From: Chitinophagaceae bacterium
GTDB taxonomy: Bacteria; Bacteroidota; Bacteroidia; Chitinophagales; Chitinophagaceae
Assembly (NCBI GenBank): GCA_014379965.1
Contig: JACMKU010000197.1
Location: 1-54,095 of the forward strand
Direction of reading: 5' to 3'
DNA: 54,095 nucleotides
The notes beneath the pieces were generated by a model. That model did not search any database. It was given only the letters and a program-made list of their open reading frames with translations, and was not told the origin of the DNA. The position numbers and the translations under genes are program-made. Shown piece after piece: positions 7,398 to 17,420 of the stretch. Position 1 is the first letter of the stretch. Each line of letters starts with the position of its first letter.

Positions 7398-9374
7398 ATG
7401 CTTGATTCAAAAATTCCAGCCGGACCGTTAGAAAAGAAGTGGACTGACTACAAGGGACATTGTAAGTTGGTCAACCCGGCCAATAAGAGGAAATTGGAGA
7501 TCATAGTTGTTGGAACCGGGCTCGCCGGTGCATCGGCCGCTGCGGCGCTCGCCGAGCAGGGTTATAAAGTAAAGGCATTCTGCTTCCAGGATTCTCCGCG
7601 AAGGGCTCACTCCATCGCCGCACAGGGAGGAATTAATGCAGCAAAGAATTACCAGAATGACGGTGATAGTGTATTCCGTCTATTTTACGATACAATTAAA
7701 GGTGGCGACTACCGCGCTAGAGAAGGCAACGTTCACAGGTTGGCGGAAGTAAGCGCCAACATCATCGATCAGTGCGTCGCCCAGGGTGTTCCCTTCGCTC
7801 GTGAATACGGCGGACTTCTGAATAACCGTTCATTCGGTGGCACGCAGGTGAAGAGAACATTTTATGCGGCTGGACAAACGGGACAGCAATTATTAATCGG
7901 TGCCTACCAGGCGCTGGAGAGACAGGTAGCACTCGGCAATGTGACGATGTATAGTCGTCACGAGATGCTGGATGTCGTAATTGTCGATGGCAAAGCGCGC
8001 GGCATCATCGCCCGGGATCTCATTTCGGGAAAGCTTGAACGGTATTTCGGTCATGCCGTGTTGTTATGCAGTGGTGGATACGGCAACGTGTTTTACCTGA
8101 GCACGAATGCGATGGGAAGCAATGTGACCGCGGCATGGAAGGCCCATAAACGCGGCGCCTATTTCGCTAATCCCTGCTTTACGCAGATTCATCCGACTTG
8201 TATACCTGTTACTGGCGACCACCAAAGCAAATTAACGTTGATGTCGGAGTCGCTACGCAACGACGGGCGTATTTGGGTACCGAAGAAAAAGGATGAGACA
8301 CGCAGGCCAAACGAAATCCCCGAAGAAGAAAGGGACTATTACCTCGAGAGAAGATACCCAGCCTTCGGTAATCTTGTTCCCCGCGACGTCGCTTCAAGAG
8401 CAGCGAAGGAAAGATGTGATGCGGGCGATGGAGTTGGCACAACAAAGCAGGCAGTGTACCTCGATTTTCGTCATAATCTTATCAATAAGTATGGTAGGAC
8501 AGAGGCGAGCAAGCAAGGAATAGTGGAACCTGATGAAACTACTCTCGTTGCGCTCGGCAAAGAAGTAGTGAAGGAGGAATATGGCAACCTGTTCGATATG
8601 TATGAGAAGATCACGGGCGAGAACCCTTACGAGATTCCGATGCGCATCTATCCGGCAGTACACTACACGATGGGTGGTCTTTGGGTAGATTATGAATTGA
8701 TGACGAATATCCCCGGCCTCTATTCCCTAGGAGAGGCTAATTTCAGTGATCATGGCGCTAACCGTCTCGGTGCATCAGCGCTCATGCAAGGGCTGGCAGA
8801 TGGATATTTTGTACTCCCTTATACCATAGGTAATTATTTATCAGATGAGATTGCTACCAAACCGATTCCTACAACACACGAGGCTTTCACCACCACGGAG
8901 AATGCTGTCAACGAGAGAATCAACAAGCTAATGGGTATACGCGGCAAACAGTCGGTAGAAAGTTTTCACAAGAGGCTTGGAAAGATAATGTGGGAGCGCT
9001 GCGGCATGGCAAGGAATGCGCAAGGTCTAGAGCAGGCCATCCGCGAGATACGTGATTTGAAAGACGAATTCTGGAGGGATGTACGTATTCCAGGATCAAT
9101 TGATGAATTGAATGCGGAACTCGATAAGGCCGGTCGTGTTGCAGATTTTATAGAGTTGGGCGAACTTATGTGCATCGATGCATTGCATCGCAAGGAAAGT
9201 TGTGGCGGACATTTTAGAGAAGAGCACCAGACACCGGAAGGTGAGGCTTTGAGGAGAGATGACGAGTTCATGTACGTAGCGGCTTGGGCATTGAAAGGCG
9301 AACATGATTGGGAGTTAAATAAAGAGGAGTTGAAGTATGAGTTGGTGAAACCTTCACAGCGATCGTACAAGTGA
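7398..9374 (+). CDS. sdhA: Succinate dehydrogenase / fumarate reductase flavoprotein subunit
   Basis: Catalytic subunit that interconverts succinate and fumarate with covalently bound FAD. The dinucleotide-binding motif [19 protein letters not shown] lies near residue 37. The FAD-attachment region [17 protein letters not shown] follows. The active-site segments HPTCIPV, RDVASRA and [22 protein letters not shown] are intact. 658 residues fits the Bacteroidetes long-form SdhA/FrdA. It lies between sdhC and sdhB in one operon. The stop TGA sits in GTGAGTTGATTGG, which resembles the GTTGATT repeat units, and a short single array of these follows (9371-9400). Confidence 0.96.
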   Translation: MLDSKIPAGPLEKKWTDYKGHCKLVNPANKRKLEIIVVGTGLAGASAAAALAEQGYKVKAFCFQDSPRRAHSIAAQGGINAAKNYQNDGDSVFRLFYDTIKGGDYRAREGNVHRLAEVSANIIDQCVAQGVPFAREYGGLLNNRSFGGTQVKRTFYAAGQTGQQLLIGAYQALERQVALGNVTMYSRHEMLDVVIVDGKARGIIARDLISGKLERYFGHAVLLCSGGYGNVFYLSTNAMGSNVTAAWKAHKRGAYFANPCFTQIHPTCIPVTGDHQSKLTLMSESLRNDGRIWVPKKKDETRRPNEIPEEERDYYLERRYPAFGNLVPRDVASRAAKERCDAGDGVGTTKQAVYLDFRHNLINKYGRTEASKQGIVEPDETTLVALGKEVVKEEYGNLFDMYEKITGENPYEIPMRIYPAVHYTMGGLWVDYELMTNIPGLYSLGEANFSDHGANRLGASALMQGLADGYFVLPYTIGNYLSDEIATKPIPTTHEAFTTTENAVNERINKLMGIRGKQSVESFHKRLGKIMWERCGMARNAQGLEQAIREIRDLKDEFWRDVRIPGSIDELNAELDKAGRVADFIELGELMCIDALHRKESCGGHFREEHQTPEGEALRRDDEFMYVAAWALKGEHDWELNKEELKYELVKPSQRSYK

Positions 9375-9445
9375 GTTGATTGGTTGAATTGTTGATTAGG
9401 CTTCGGACCAACATAAACTGAATAATTGTTATGGAGCATTACATA

Positions 9446-10210
9446 ATGAATCTTACGCTGAAAGTTTGGAAACAGAAAAATCCAGCTTCGAACGGAAAGT
9501 TTGAAACTTACCAGGTAAAGAACATTTCTTCGGAAATGTCTCTCCTCGAAATGTTCGACGTTCTCAATGAACAGCTGATTAGTGAAGGCAATGATCCCAT
9601 CGCATTCGATCACGATTGCCGCGAGGGAATCTGCGGCGCGTGTTCCATGTACGTCAATGGTCGCCCTCACGGACCATGGCATGGCACAACTACCTGTCAA
9701 CTGCACATGCGTGCTTTCAAGGATGGCGATACCATCGTGGTGGAACCCTGGCGTGCCAATGCATTTCCAGTGATTAAGGATTTGGTGGTAGACCGTACCG
9801 CTTTTGATCGTATCATCCAGGCCGGTGGCTATATCTCAGTCAATACAGGAAACGCCGTAGACGGGAACACGATACCGATTGAAAAGGAAAAGGCCGACAA
9901 GGCATTCGCCGCCGCCGCATGTATTGGTTGCGGTGCCTGCGTTGCAGCCTGCAAGAATTCATCGGCACTCTTATTTGTGGCAGCAAAAGTTTCGCACCTG
10001 GCTTTACTTCCCCAGGGTGATCCAGAGAGGAGGACCCGCGTACTTAGTATGGTCGCGCAGATGGACAAGGAAGGTTTTGGCAGTTGTACTTTCACTCAAG
10101 CCTGTGAGGCAGTATGTCCAAAGGAAATATCCGTCACTAACATATCAAGGCTCAATGCAGAATATATAGCGGGAGGATTGGGTTCAGATAAGGACTACGG
10201 GCATCAGTAA
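9446..10210 (+). CDS. sdhB: Succinate dehydrogenase / fumarate reductase iron-sulfur subunit
   Basis: Electron-transfer subunit of complex II. It carries the [2Fe-2S] ligand cluster [16 protein letters not shown], then the [4Fe-4S] cluster [11 protein letters not shown], and a third cysteine set in [15 protein letters not shown] for the [3Fe-4S] centre. The ATG at 9431 is in frame and would add five residues. The ATG at 9446 gives [13 protein letters not shown], the usual family N-terminus, and was preferred. It is last in sdhCAB, about 70 bases after sdhA, and convergent with the next gene across a repeat hairpin. Confidence 0.95.
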   Translation: MNLTLKVWKQKNPASNGKFETYQVKNISSEMSLLEMFDVLNEQLISEGNDPIAFDHDCREGICGACSMYVNGRPHGPWHGTTTCQLHMRAFKDGDTIVVEPWRANAFPVIKDLVVDRTAFDRIIQAGGYISVNTGNAVDGNTIPIEKEKADKAFAAAACIGCGACVAACKNSSALLFVAAKVSHLALLPQGDPERRTRVLSMVAQMDKEGFGSCTFTQACEAVCPKEISVTNISRLNAEYIAGGLGSDKDYGHQ

Positions 10211-10234
10211 CGATGTTTAGGATTTTTCTGTCTG

Positions 10235-10366
10235 GTTTGAAAGTTTAAAGGTCTTAGAGTTTAATGGTTTAAAAGTTTAAGAGTTTAATCGTTCTTTGAT
10301 TTGAAACAACATTTCTGTAGGGCAAACTCAAACTAAAGAACCTTTAAATCCTTAAACTCTTAAACA
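10235..10366. repeat. Facing arrays of a GTTTAANN octamer between convergent genes
   Basis: The left arm (10235-10297) has eight-base units GTTTAAAG, GTTTAATG, GTTTAAAA, GTTTAAGA and GTTTAATC, closing with GTTCTTTG. The right arm (10322-10366) is the reverse complement, opening with AAAGAAC. It fills the spacer between the sdhB stop and the stop of the opposing gene, ending four bases from the latter. Confidence 0.85.
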
Positions 10367-10369
10367 ATC

Positions 10370-10915
10370 TCAGAATACATAGTTCGCAGAAACTCCCACA
10401 CTCCACAACGCACTCGTCATCTCATGTTTCCGGAAAAACACCACTGGCGAAATGCCGATTTTCTCTGTGAAGTAATAGCTCCCATCCACCCTTGCTCCAA
10501 TACCTGCGCGTATGCTGTTTTTATACATTGATACTGTAGGACCGGCCAACAAGCGGATGTTCGCTTTTCTAGAAACGTTATAGATCATTCCCCCCATTAC
10601 GTGACCATACCAGTACGACCCGTACCTGAACTGATAGCCAGCCACCTTCTCCGACCTGCCAGCGAAAAAATCAATCCCTGCATCAGCACTGAAACTTATT
10701 GGTCTTGCGAGCCTCGCTATTTGCACGCCAAACCGTTTGTTACTCCATGAATACCCGACGCCGGCTCCAATGAAATGTGTGCTGGCGAACTCGCCAATTG
10801 GAAGATGGATAAATAGGGAGCCCATATGGCTTTTGCCATGATTTCCTGCTGATTGGGCGATAATAGAATGCCTAGAGCAAAGGGCTAGAAATAGGATAAA
10901 CGCCAATTTTTTCAT
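10370..10915 (-). CDS. Small outer-membrane beta-barrel-like protein, function unknown
   Basis: An N-terminal signal peptide is clear (MKKLAFILFLALC then a likely cleavage after SIIAQ, residues 1-20). The mature part is rich in Gly, aromatic residues and alternating hydrophobic patterns such as GAGVGYSW, GSYWYGHVMGG and GARVDGSYYF, and ends in a Phe after NYV, as expected for an outer-membrane barrel of about 160 residues. No catalytic motif is seen. It is transcribed convergently with sdhB and divergently from the large barrel protein at 11023, so both may share a control region of about 107 bp. The specific function is unknown. Confidence 0.75.
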   Translation of the reverse strand: MKKLAFILFLALCSRHSIIAQSAGNHGKSHMGSLFIHLPIGEFASTHFIGAGVGYSWSNKRFGVQIARLARPISFSADAGIDFFAGRSEKVAGYQFRYGSYWYGHVMGGMIYNVSRKANIRLLAGPTVSMYKNSIRAGIGARVDGSYYFTEKIGISPVVFFRKHEMTSALWSVGVSANYVF

Positions 10916-11022
10916 AGACTTCAGTCAAATTTGCCGCTTTTTTCGAGAAATATGAGGCGCTTAGAATTTTAGGGGCAATAAAAAAGGCGAATTTTACGAT
11001 TTGGTATAAAAACTCACTGCTG

Positions 11023-14000
11023 TTGAGCGATTTGCGTAGGATATCGATCGTCGTAATATCCGTACTGTGGTCATTTATGAGCAGTGCGCAGACCCCTGTC
11101 ATGCCCGGAACTTCTTCCAACCTGCGCCAAAAACAGCTGAGGGTAACAACTGATTCACTCCAGGTAGATACTACCAGCATCGTCCCTGGAAGCTTCATGA
11201 TCGTGGACATTCCGCCGTCCGATTATCGCCTCGACTTCATTCGCGGAATGCTCTTCTGGAACAAACAACCCACCACCGATAGTATCATGGTGGTGTACCG
11301 TGTCTTCCCCTATCGACTAAATCCTGTCACACAGCGGATGCGTTACGACAGTGTGATGAATAATATGTCTGTGCGCCCTTATGAGTTCAACAACGAACTA
11401 TCCGAGGCACAAAAAGGAATATTCAATTTTGGAAAGATAAAGGCCGAGGGAAGTTTCGGTAGGCAGATCGCCTTCGGTAACAGCCAGGATGCGGTATTAA
11501 ATTCAACTCTTAATCTCCAGCTAAGCGGTATGTTGGCGGACAGCATCGAGATCCAGGCTGCGATCACCGATAATAACATTCCAATTCAGCCGGATGGTAC
11601 GACGCAGCAATTGAATGAATTTGACCAGGTGTTTCTACAGTTTAAGAAACGAAATTGGCAACTGAACCTGGGCGATATCGATATCAGGCAAAATCAAAGC
11701 TATTTCCTGAATTTCTATAAGCGTCTTCAAGGCGTTTCTTTTCAGACGGTAAATAGAATCGGCAAGAGTACCTTTTCCAAAACGCTTGTGAGTGGGTCAA
11801 TAGCCAAGGGAAAGTTCACGCGAAACATTTTCAATGGTCTCGAAGGAAACCAAGGCCCCTATCGTTTGAGTGGCGCAAATAACGAGATATTCTTCATCAT
11901 ACTCGCTAACACGGAACGCGTATTTGTCGATGGTGAGTTGTTGCAGCGTGGAGAGGACCAGGACTATGTCATCAACTATAACACGGCGGAGATTACTTTC
12001 ACTCCACGCCGGATGATCACAAAAGACAGCCGCATACAGGTTGAATTTGAATACGCAGACCGAAATTTCCTTAACGCTAATCTCTATCTATCACAAGAAT
12101 TTGATATCAACAAAAAATTAAAAATAAAATTCGGGATATTTAATAACAGTGATGCGAAGAACTCTTCGATCAACCAGGTATTAGATAATCAGCAGAAGCA
12201 ATTTCTGGCGGGGCTTGGCGATAGTATTCAGCGGGCATTCTATCCTTCGGCTGTAATCGATACGTTTGCAGCGGGCAGGATTTTATATGAGAAGATCTAT
12301 TATAATCCGGGAACGGGAGTAGATTCCTTTTATCAATACTCAACTGACCCGTCTCTTGCAAAGTATAACCTTTCCTTTACCGAAGTTGGGTTTGGCAATG
12401 GAAACTATGTCGCGGACTTTAATGGGGCCAATGGTAAAGTATTTAAATTCATCATGCCCGTGGGTGGAACGAAGCAAGGAAATTTCGAACCCGTACTCGT
12501 GCTGGTAACACCAAAAAAACAGCAGGTATTTACTGTGGGTGCGGACTATGCGATCAATACCACCACGCTCTTGAAGTCGGAAGTGGCAATGAGCAATTAC
12601 GATGTGAATACATTTTCGAAGATCGACAATGGTGATGACCAGGGTATGGCCGCGAAGTTTCAACTTACAAACAGCAGATTACTGAGGAAGAAGAATAATT
12701 TGTTACTTAATACGTTGCTCGATTACGAGTATGTACAAGATAAGTTCAGGCCCCTCGAAAGGTTGAGGACGGTCGAGTTTTCCCGGGACTGGGGTTTACC
12801 AATCTTGTTCGTCCCCGCTACCGAAAGCATCATAAGAATCGGCGCAGCGTTGAAGAATGATAAGCAGCATTCGTTCGCTTGGCGGTTTATGAATTACAAC
12901 AGGAGTGATAACTACAATGGCTATCAAAATGCCATCACACATAATGTTAATTGGAAAGGCTGGACATTTAATAACGATCTAACCGTTACCAAGTTTTCGG
13001 CGGCCATGAGCAAAGGAGTGTTTCTCCGTCCAACGATAGATCTTAGCAAGCAACTAAAGAGGATAAAGAACTGGAGACTCGGTCTTCGCTATGCTCTTGA
13101 AAGAAATTCTGCCCGCGATAAGGCAACCGACACATTGGCATCGAATGCATTTTCCTTCGATACATGGTCAGCGTACCTGAGGTCTGACGAGAAGAAAAAG
13201 AATCGGTATGGAATTACGTTCTTCACGCGATCCGACAAGTATCGCTATCAAAACGTGAAGGATTTTGTCAGGGGTGACAGGAGCTATAACCTCAATCTCC
13301 AAACAGAGTTATTGGCTAATCCCAAGCGGCAGTTCTATCTGAATGCAACTTTCCGTAAACTGAAAGTATACAATGCGGCCGTCTCGCGGCAACTGGAAGA
13401 CGAGACTATCTTAAGTCGTGCGGAATATGTGATGAATGAATGGAAAGGATTGCTGACTGGAAATATGCTTTACGAAGTAGGGGCAGGGCAGGAGCAGCGT
13501 CGCGACTTTGCCTACCTCGAAGTGCCTGCCGGAACTGGACAATATGCATGGATCGATTACAATAACGATGGGGTACAACAGTTGAATGAGTTTGAACTGG
13601 CCGCTTTCCCTGACCAGGCCAAGTTTATTAGGATATTCACTCCAACAAATCAGTTCATCAAGGCGAACTATGTGACCTTTAACTATAGTATAAGCCTAAA
13701 TCCCCGTGCGTTGCTTAACAGCGCAGACATTAAAGGTTTCGCGAAGTTTGTTTCGAAGTTCAATATTATCAGCGCTCTCCAGATCAATAAGAAGTCGGTC
13801 GCGAAGGGGAGTTTCGAATTCAACCCTTTCAAATACGGGGTAAATGATACGGCGCTTATCACTCTCAATACGGTTCTGCTCAATACCGTTTCGTTTAACC
13901 GCTTTAGCAGTATTTGGGGAATCGATGTTAGCAACCTCCGTAACAATGGTAAATCGCTTCTTACATATGGATATGAGAGTCGTAAACTTAATGACTGGAC

Positions 14001-14523
14001 GGGGAAGTTGCGATGGAATCTCAGCAAGGCGGTTTCACTTACCCTAAATGGTCGTAAAGGATTCAATGCGTTGTATACGCCGAATGCCCAATTCGACAAT
14101 CGAAACTATGAGCTGGACATCTATAGCATCGAGCCGGGCTTTATTTTTATCAGAGGGACATCTTTTCGACTTGTGACGGGATATCGCCTGGAAAGCAAGA
14201 GAAACTTACCTATATACGGTGGCGAGAAGGCATTTTCCAATGCACTTAATATCGAGTCTAAATACAATGTGCTTCAGAATAGCGCGCTGACTGGAAAGTT
14301 TACTTTCAATGACATCGATTACAAGTCGCAGACCACGGCAACCACGACGGTGAGCTACATTATGCTTGATGGACTGCTACCTGGCAAGAATTACCTATGG
14401 ACACTGATGTTTACCAAGAGGCTATTGAATAACCTGGAAGTGAATTTCCAGTATGATGGTAGGAAGGCGGGGAGTTCGAGGACTGTTCATATCGGTAGGG
14501 CTTCTATCACGGCGCTGTTTTAG
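11023..14523 (+). CDS. Large outer-membrane beta-barrel protein, function unknown (TTG start)
   Basis: A protein of 1166 residues with a signal peptide (hydrophobic residues 7-20, cleavage likely after SSAQ). The N-terminal third holds a conserved-looking module with GNQGPYRLSGAN, VFVDGELLQRGEDQDYVIN and PRRMITKDSRIQVEFEYAD. That style of segment I associate with large Bacteroidetes surface proteins such as SprA. The rest is a long run of alternating beta strands, with one Asp-rich loop DYNNDGVQQLNEFE that looks calcium-binding. It ends in ITALF, as in a barrel. No in-frame ATG precedes the hydrophobic segment, so TTG at 11023 is the only start that keeps a signal peptide. Function unknown. 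Confidence 0.8.
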   Translation: MSDLRRISIVVISVLWSFMSSAQTPVMPGTSSNLRQKQLRVTTDSLQVDTTSIVPGSFMIVDIPPSDYRLDFIRGMLFWNKQPTTDSIMVVYRVFPYRLNPVTQRMRYDSVMNNMSVRPYEFNNELSEAQKGIFNFGKIKAEGSFGRQIAFGNSQDAVLNSTLNLQLSGMLADSIEIQAAITDNNIPIQPDGTTQQLNEFDQVFLQFKKRNWQLNLGDIDIRQNQSYFLNFYKRLQGVSFQTVNRIGKSTFSKTLVSGSIAKGKFTRNIFNGLEGNQGPYRLSGANNEIFFIILANTERVFVDGELLQRGEDQDYVINYNTAEITFTPRRMITKDSRIQVEFEYADRNFLNANLYLSQEFDINKKLKIKFGIFNNSDAKNSSINQVLDNQQKQFLAGLGDSIQRAFYPSAVIDTFAAGRILYEKIYYNPGTGVDSFYQYSTDPSLAKYNLSFTEVGFGNGNYVADFNGANGKVFKFIMPVGGTKQGNFEPVLVLVTPKKQQVFTVGADYAINTTTLLKSEVAMSNYDVNTFSKIDNGDDQGMAAKFQLTNSRLLRKKNNLLLNTLLDYEYVQDKFRPLERLRTVEFSRDWGLPILFVPATESIIRIGAALKNDKQHSFAWRFMNYNRSDNYNGYQNAITHNVNWKGWTFNNDLTVTKFSAAMSKGVFLRPTIDLSKQLKRIKNWRLGLRYALERNSARDKATDTLASNAFSFDTWSAYLRSDEKKKNRYGITFFTRSDKYRYQNVKDFVRGDRSYNLNLQTELLANPKRQFYLNATFRKLKVYNAAVSRQLEDETILSRAEYVMNEWKGLLTGNMLYEVGAGQEQRRDFAYLEVPAGTGQYAWIDYNNDGVQQLNEFELAAFPDQAKFIRIFTPTNQFIKANYVTFNYSISLNPRALLNSADIKGFAKFVSKFNIISALQINKKSVAKGSFEFNPFKYGVNDTALITLNTVLLNTVSFNRFSSIWGIDVSNLRNNGKSLLTYGYESRKLNDWTGKLRWNLSKAVSLTLNGRKGFNALYTPNAQFDNRNYELDIYSIEPGFIFIRGTSFRLVTGYRLESKRNLPIYGGEKAFSNALNIESKYNVLQNSALTGKFTFNDIDYKSQTTATTTVSYIMLDGLLPGKNYLWTLMFTKRLLNNLEVNFQYDGRKAGSSRTVHIGRASITALF

Positions 14524-14535
14524 TTTCAAGCAGAA

Positions 14536-14708
14536 AGGTTTCACGCAAAGACGCAAAGATTCGCAAAGCCGCAAAGACTTTAATGGAATCTAATTTTATT
14601 GCTCGAAATGTGGTTTGACCTCTATCTAACCAACACTGAGGAAAATCTTTGCGGCTTTGCGAATCTTTGCGTCTTTGGGTGAAATCTTTTTTGCGTCTTT
14701 GCGTGAAC
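14536..14708. repeat. Facing arrays of a CGCAAAGN octamer between convergent genes
   Basis: The left arm (14543-14580) has CGCAAAGA, CGCAAAGATT, CGCAAAGC and CGCAAAGA. The right arm (14645-14708) is the reverse complement with extra units. About 65 bp of unrelated sequence separates them. The right arm ends about two bases from the ychF stop codon, and the left begins some 12 bases after the opposing stop. Confidence 0.85.
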
Positions 14709-14709
14709 C

Positions 14710-15807
14710 CTATACATTAAACCGGAAATGCATCACATCCCCATCCTTCACCACATATTCCTTGCCCTCAATCCTTAACTTGCCGACTTCCCTCGCCGCG
14801 GCTTCCGATCCGAGTTTTACAAAATCATCGTAGGAAATTACCTCGGCCTTGATGAACCCTTTTTCAAAATCGGTGTGGATTACGCCCGCTGCCTGGGGCG
14901 CCTTCCAGCCTTCGTGGATCGTCCATGCGCGTACTTCCTGTACACCTGCGGTAAAATAGGTATAGAGATTAAGAAGCTTATAGGCCGAGTGTATGAGCCT
15001 GTCGAGGGCTGGCTCCTTCATATGATACTCTTCCATGAACAGCTGCCGGTCGTCGAGATTTTCCATTTCCGCAATCTGTGCCTCGATATTGTTATTCATC
15101 ACGATGACTTGTGCATCTTCGTTCTTCACCGCTTCCTTCAATGCCTCTGAGTATTTATTACCTGTATGCATTGAAGCTTCGTCAACGTTAGCGACATATA
15201 ACACGGGTTTATCTGTAAGGAGGAACAAGTCGGCAACGGCAACCCTTTCTTCCTTTGACAGCTTCAATTCACGAATGCTTTTGCCTTTTTCAAGGTGTTG
15301 CTTACATTGTATGAGTACTTCGAGTTCTGACTTCAACTTGGGTTCGATACGGGCCTGCTTCTCGGTACGCTGAATCTTCTTGTCGACGCTCTCGAGGTCT
15401 TTTAACTGCAGTTCAGTATCGATGATCTCCTTGTCGCTAATGGGATTGATTGCGCCCTCATCGCGAAGGATGTTTTCATCCTCGAAACAGCGGATCACGT
15501 GAATGACGGCATCGACTTCACGAATGTTGCCGAGGAATTTATTACCAAGACCTTCTCCTTTGCTCGCTCCCCTGACCAACCCGGCAATGTCTACGATCTC
15601 AATTTGTGTAGGCACGATGCGGTTAGGAACGACCAGCTCGGCCAGTTTGTTGAGTCTTGCATCGGGTACATCCACAAGTCCTACATTGGGATCAATAGTG
15701 CAAAAACGATAGTTGCTGGCCTGTGCCTTTGCGCTACTGCTTACCGCGTTGAATAGAGTCGATTTACCTACATTGGGAAGTCCCACAATTCCTGCTTGCA
15801 ATGCCAT
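14710..15807 (-). CDS. ychF: Ribosome-binding ATPase YchF (Obg family)
   Basis: Universally conserved P-loop NTPase of the OBG family that prefers ATP and binds ribosomes. The P-loop GLPNVGKST is at residues 9-17, followed by the DxxG motif in [15 protein letters not shown]. The usual NKxD is replaced by a NxxE-type segment (MNNNIEAQ), as in YchF proteins. A TGS-like C-terminal domain includes [21 protein letters not shown] and ends HFRFNV. 365 residues is normal. A perfect -7 box is at 15878-15885, about 70 bases upstream. Monocistronic. Confidence 0.97.
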   Translation of the reverse strand: MALQAGIVGLPNVGKSTLFNAVSSSAKAQASNYRFCTIDPNVGLVDVPDARLNKLAELVVPNRIVPTQIEIVDIAGLVRGASKGEGLGNKFLGNIREVDAVIHVIRCFEDENILRDEGAINPISDKEIIDTELQLKDLESVDKKIQRTEKQARIEPKLKSELEVLIQCKQHLEKGKSIRELKLSKEERVAVADLFLLTDKPVLYVANVDEASMHTGNKYSEALKEAVKNEDAQVIVMNNNIEAQIAEMENLDDRQLFMEEYHMKEPALDRLIHSAYKLLNLYTYFTAGVQEVRAWTIHEGWKAPQAAGVIHTDFEKGFIKAEVISYDDFVKLGSEAAAREVGKLRIEGKEYVVKDGDVMHFRFNV

Positions 15808-15877
15808 GTCGAAGGTTTGTTTTTTGTATAATTTGATATCCCTTAGCTCGGGCCAACAGGCCTTATTTTCGGGGCGG

Positions 15878-15885
15878 CAAAGATA
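15878..15885 (-). promoter_or_regulatory. -7 promoter box TATCTTTG of ychF
   Basis: Perfect TAnnTTTG on the minus strand, 70 bases before the ychF ATG, giving a 5' leader of roughly 60 bases. Confidence 0.55.
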
Positions 15886-15971
15886 CAGGAATTCATCTTT
15901 TGCTAAGGTTTATTAGGCTTTATCGAAAACTCCCTTAACTTCAAAGCACAAACTATAATCTGTAATTTCTT

Positions 15972-17375
15972 ATGGCTTTAAGCAGGATCTGGTCGGCTTT
16001 TATCATTATTGCTATCACAGTTGCCGCTTTTAAGTTCTTCAGCGGCCAGGAAAAACAGATCTTCAGTACGATGGTCATCGGAAAAAGCGGTGATTCTGTT
16101 CAAGTAAAGGATATTTCTTTTGCATCGGCCAGTCCGATCGTAGTAAGTAACCTCGACACACTTAGCCGGTACAAGGATGGCCGCGTGATATACAAGGCGC
16201 AGGGAGATAGGATTGTTGGAGTGAAGGTCCAGTCGGCCAATGGCATTATCGAAACCTGTAAGGACGCAGTTAACATTTGTATTGGTCTTGTTGGCATCAT
16301 GGCATTGTTCATGGGCTTCATGAGCATCGCTGAACGCGCCGGGGGCATGAACCTGTTAGCTCGTATTATTGGACCTTTCTTCACTAAGCTATTCCCGGGT
16401 GTGCCGAAGGGTCATCCTGCACACGGCCACATGATGATGAATTTCTCCGCTAACCTACTCGGTCTGGATAACGCAGCTACCCCCTTTGGGATAAAAGCAA
16501 TGGAGAGTTTACAGGAATTGAACCCGGACAAGAATACGGCCACCAATGCCCAGTTGATGTTCCTTTCACTGCATGCCTCTGGCCTCACGCTAATACCTGT
16601 GAGCATTATTGCAATGCGGGCGACAACGGGAGCGAAGAATGCGACAGACATCTTTATTCCATGTATGATCGCCACCTTCGTGGCTACAATAGCGGCGATG
16701 CTGATCGTATCGTTCAAACAATGTATCAGGGTACTGCAACCAGTGATCCTGGCCTGGATACTCGGAGTGTCAGGTATCATTGCAGCATTCATGGTGTATT
16801 TAAAATCACTTGACCAGACGAGCCTGTCATTTTTCTCGGCGGCTTTTGGAAATGGCTTGTTACTCACGATCCTGTTCCTGATCGTGCTGGGCGGCATTTA
16901 TAAAAAAATCGACATCTTCAGCGCCTTCATCGATGGGGCTAAAGGGGGCTTCGAGACGGCGGTCAGGATCATTCCCTACCTCGTAGGTATGTTGGTTGCG
17001 ATAAGCATGCTCCGCACGAGTGGCACTTTCGATTTCCTCATCGATGGTATGAAGAGCCTCTTTGCAGCCTTAGGTACCGATACACGGTTCATCGATGGCC
17101 TTCCCACGGCATTGGTAAAGCCATTCAGTGGTAGTGGGGCAAGGGGCATGATGGTCGATACTATGACTACCTACGGTGCTGATTCCTTTGCCGGAAGGCT
17201 GTCATGTATACTGCAGGGATCTTCTGATACTACGTTCTATGTGATCGCCGTCTACTTTGGGGCGGTATCCGTCAAGAATTCGAGATATGCAGTAGGGGCT
17301 ATGTTACTGGCGGACCTGGTAGGAATTATCACGTCGATCATTCTCTGTTACTTCTTCTTTGGAACCAGCGCATAA
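15972..17375 (+). CDS. Fused SpmA/SpmB-type nucleoside-recognition (Gate domain) membrane protein
   Basis: An integral membrane protein of 467 residues. The first half, after one TM segment and a soluble region (residues 35-90), resembles sporulation protein SpmA: GLVGIMALFMGFMSIAERAG, LFPGVPKGHPAHGHMMMN and NLLGLDNAATPFGIKAM. The second half resembles SpmB: IPYLVGMLVAISMLR, LPTALVKPFSGSGARGMM and LQGSSDTTFYVIAVYFG. Each half carries a Gate domain, and fusion of the two is usual in non-sporulating Bacteroidota. It is presumably a transporter-like protein, with no proven substrate. It ends at a strong hairpin shared with the convergent gene. Confidence 0.88.
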   Translation: MALSRIWSAFIIIAITVAAFKFFSGQEKQIFSTMVIGKSGDSVQVKDISFASASPIVVSNLDTLSRYKDGRVIYKAQGDRIVGVKVQSANGIIETCKDAVNICIGLVGIMALFMGFMSIAERAGGMNLLARIIGPFFTKLFPGVPKGHPAHGHMMMNFSANLLGLDNAATPFGIKAMESLQELNPDKNTATNAQLMFLSLHASGLTLIPVSIIAMRATTGAKNATDIFIPCMIATFVATIAAMLIVSFKQCIRVLQPVILAWILGVSGIIAAFMVYLKSLDQTSLSFFSAAFGNGLLLTILFLIVLGGIYKKIDIFSAFIDGAKGGFETAVRIIPYLVGMLVAISMLRTSGTFDFLIDGMKSLFAALGTDTRFIDGLPTALVKPFSGSGARGMMVDTMTTYGADSFAGRLSCILQGSSDTTFYVIAVYFGAVSVKNSRYAVGAMLLADLVGIITSIILCYFFFGTSA

Positions 17376-17404
17376 AAAGAGACCGCCAGGTGGCGGTCTC
17401 TTAT
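17376..17404. terminator. Intrinsic terminator between convergent genes
   Basis: The stem GAGACCGCC/GGCGGTCTC (17379-17387 with 17392-17400) has a four-base loop. On the minus strand it is followed by five T, so it should end the DUF4397/Sus transcript. In the plus direction the T tract is weak (TCTCTTAT). Confidence 0.85.
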
Positions 17405-17420
17405 CAGGAATTAAATACTT

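Noticed and set aside
8966..9706. A 246-residue open frame antisense to sdhA/sdhB
   Set aside because: It lies opposite two firmly identified genes, has low-complexity Ser/Asn/Phe-rich sequence and no domain. It is a shadow of their codon usage.
10872..11210. A 112-residue minus-strand frame across the start of the large barrel protein
   Set aside because: It overlaps the signal peptide region of the plus-strand gene and the start of the other barrel gene, with no recognisable motif.
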